Positions 6,105 to 7,536 of a stretch of 7,536 nt of DNA are shown here, one piece after another. The stretch's first letter is position 1. Every line of letters starts with the position of its first letter. The notes under the pieces were generated by a model. That model worked only from the letters and a program-made list of their open reading frames with translations, did not search any database and had not been told where the DNA came from. The position numbers and the translations under genes are program-made. This stretch comes from an uncultured Dorea sp. (GTDB lineage Bacteria > Bacillota_A > Clostridia > Lachnospirales > Lachnospiraceae): NCBI GenBank assembly GCA_948468495.1, contig CAOKJI010000075.1:1-7536 (forward strand). The letters are read 5' to 3'.

Positions 6105-6117
6105 ATTCTTTTTATTC

Positions 6118-6244
6118 CTGCGAGGCAACGAGCCAGGCGGGCATGCTTGCATGCACATTTGGCGACTGCCGCGAGGGTCAAATACCCCGCTGAGCCGCAG
6201 TGTTACAAGCTTGATGCCCCGTTGTTTGTAGCGGGATTTTTGAC
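6118..6244. repeat. Structured GC-richer segment, probable dispersed intergenic repeat
   Basis: The composition shifts from A/T-rich to GC-richer with many short palindromes. GCATGC-TT-GCATGC (6141-6154) forms a tight hairpin. ATTTG (6157-6161) can pair with CAAAT near 6179-6183. GTCAAATACCCCGCT (6177-6191) is an inverted copy, 13 of 15 positions, of 6230-6244. The last element contains GCGGGATTTTT, which can act as a weak plus-strand terminator. The wording resembles short structured repeats I associate with Lachnospiraceae intergenic regions, but that is memory, not a search result. It runs into the 3' end of the ABC ATPase gene on the minus strand. Confidence 0.5.
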
Positions 6245-7536
6245 TTCATGAACTTTCTCATTTTCTCTGAAGACATACACTTTATCGCAGACTCCGCATA
6301 ATTCGTCCAAATCAAAGGAAAGGATACAGATACCCCGTCCATGACGTTTCAGGGAATTGACAATATTATAAAAATCAACCGAAGAAGGAGTGTCTAAACT
6401 AGCGGTTGGCGTATGAAAAAAATACAGAACGGCGCCGGCGTTCAGCGCTTTTGATATGGCGATTTTCTGCTGAGTGCCAGAGCTTAAATAGTCAATATCG
6501 GAGTAGAACGAAACATTCTGAATATTCAGCATCGACACATATTCGTAGGATAAAGCAGCCATTTTTGACGGGGACAGGAATCCTCCATGTGAAACCGGAG
6601 CGTAGTTTGATAGAAAAATATTATCCTTGACGTCCAGGCTTCTGGTCAGGTTACCGGATGGTTCTCCGCTTAGATAAGAAATGTTCCTTCGCAGAAAGGA
6701 TTGATTTTTGCGCGCGGAAACCGGGCAGCCTTTGATGGATAATCTGCCGGTGGGGGAATCCGATTTTCCGGATAATATGTGGAATATATGCTGGGTGTAA
6801 GGGATGGAATTTCCGGTTATTCCAACAACTTCGGACTCTCTGATTGACAAGCTGAATAGGTTCTCAGGGGAGCTGTCTGAGGACAATTTGCAGGCCTCAA
6901 GCAGTACCTCTCCGGGAGGCATGCTGATGTAAGGGTATTTATTCTGCTCGTATTGCTTCCGGAGCATGGATTCGGTGTACTGGTCTGCAGAGACAGGCCG
7001 GATTGCAGCGGCGGTTGTTTCGTGCGCCTGGGGCATGGAATAGTAATAGTCTGATTCCATAGTCAGAGAATTTAAGTGCTGGGCAAGGCAGATGACAGTA
7101 ATCCCCTGCCCGGACGCCTTTTTGATAAAGCTTTTCAAATGAATCAGTTCAGAGTGGGAGCAGTAAGTGAGCAATTCATCAAGAATGAGCAGCTTACCGC
7201 CGCTGATGATTGCATGGAGCAATGATATCAGATGCTGTTGGTAATAGCTCAGATTCCCTGCCTTGTCGGTTAAGTCAAATGTCAGTTCATATTGCTCTAA
7301 TATACGGCCTGCCGCATCGTATGCTTTCCCGGGAGTGCAGAAAATACGGGCGCCGAACTTATGCTCCAGCCCAAGGATTAGATTCTCCATTACGGAAAGA
7401 GAAGGAATAATCTGGGGCTGGTAAGTGAAATAATAAATACCGCTTTCTCTGGCCTGGCTCTCGCTCTGAAAATCTACCCTGGCGGAATTGTAGATGATTT
7501 CGCCGGATACAGGCCGGGTAATCCCGCAAATGCTTT
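6203..7536 (-). CDS. Degenerate tandem sugar-type ABC ATPase, N-terminus beyond window edge
   Basis: From base 7536 leftwards 444 codons are open and end at TAA (6205-6203), so the start lies outside; an internal ATG at 7390 is only the Met of a VMENLILG segment. RbsA-type ATPases have about 500 residues in two ATPase domains, and both are recognisable. Domain 1 shows TRPVSGEI, a Q-loop YQPQ (7423-7412), a signature reading LSYYQQ instead of LSGGQQ (7252-7235) and Walker B LLILDE (7192-7175); its Walker A falls just outside. In domain 2 the Walker A position reads GNSIPYTQ without Lys or Arg (about 6814-6791). The signature LSSGTQQK is good (6487-6464), but Walker B reads VLYFFHTPT (6430-6404), so the Asp-Glu pair is absent. 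No frameshift or stop interrupts it. Normally such proteins power ribose- or galactose-type importers; this one may be regulatory or weakly active. It converges on the PTS operon and is probably a separate unit. Confidence 0.83.
   Translation of the reverse strand, partial: SICGITRPVSGEIIYNSARVDFQSESQARESGIYYFTYQPQIIPSLSVMENLILGLEHKFGARIFCTPGKAYDAAGRILEQYELTFDLTDKAGNLSYYQQHLISLLHAIISGGKLLILDELLTYCSHSELIHLKSFIKKASGQGITVICLAQHLNSLTMESDYYYSMPQAHETTAAAIRPVSADQYTESMLRKQYEQNKYPYISMPPGEVLLEACKLSSDSSPENLFSLSIRESEVVGITGNSIPYTQHIFHILSGKSDSPTGRLSIKGCPVSARKNQSFLRRNISYLSGEPSGNLTRSLDVKDNIFLSNYAPVSHGGFLSPSKMAALSYEYVSMLNIQNVSFYSDIDYLSSGTQQKIAISKALNAGAVLYFFHTPTASLDTPSSVDFYNIVNSLKRHGRGICILSFDLDELCGVCDKVYVFRENEKVHEVKNPATNNGASSL

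Noticed and set aside
6046..6231. 61-codon plus-strand ORF downstream of the operon
   Set aside because: It is made of the long hairpin and the structured repeat, has no protein-like composition and no convincing ribosome binding site.

Overview
The window looks like part of a low-to-moderate GC Firmicutes chromosome, most likely a gut clostridium of the Lachnospiraceae type. The evidence is strong AGGAGG-type ribosome binding sites, TTGACT/TATAGT-type promoters, an A/T-rich divergent control region, and protein families common in that group. Taxonomy is inferred from style only; no marker gene is present.

Layout. Positions 1-567 (minus) hold the N-terminal three quarters of a DeoR-family regulator that runs off the left edge. 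Positions 568-890 are a divergent control region with two back-to-back sigma-A type promoters and four copies of a 14-bp motif close to TGTGCAAATATACA, likely the regulator's operators. The last part of the leader is a threefold 25-bp tandem repeat carrying the Shine-Dalgarno/start region. Positions 891-5991 (plus) form one tight operon of six genes: an SDR dehydrogenase of the sorbitol-6-phosphate dehydrogenase type, a mannitol-1-phosphate dehydrogenase-like long-chain dehydrogenase, PTS components IIA, IIB and IIC of the galactitol (Gat) type, and a phosphotriesterase-family metallohydrolase with all metal ligands present. The operon is followed by a very long hairpin (6023-6104) and a structured GC-richer segment (about 6118-6244) that resembles a dispersed intergenic repeat. 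Positions 6203-7536 (minus) encode a tandem-domain sugar-type ABC ATPase, open at the right edge, with several nucleotide-binding motifs eroded.

How the genes fit together (inference). The IIA-IIB-IIC system would import and phosphorylate a polyol or sugar. One or both dehydrogenases would oxidise the resulting phosphate with NAD. The phosphotriesterase-family enzyme, whose relatives include sugar-lactone-phosphate lactonases, would open a lactone or ester intermediate. The DeoR regulator would sense a phosphorylated intermediate and control both promoters. Two unrelated dehydrogenases plus a lactonase-type hydrolase is more than simple sorbitol, mannitol or galactitol use requires, so the operon may serve a less common polyol or aldose. 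The substrate cannot be read from the sequence.
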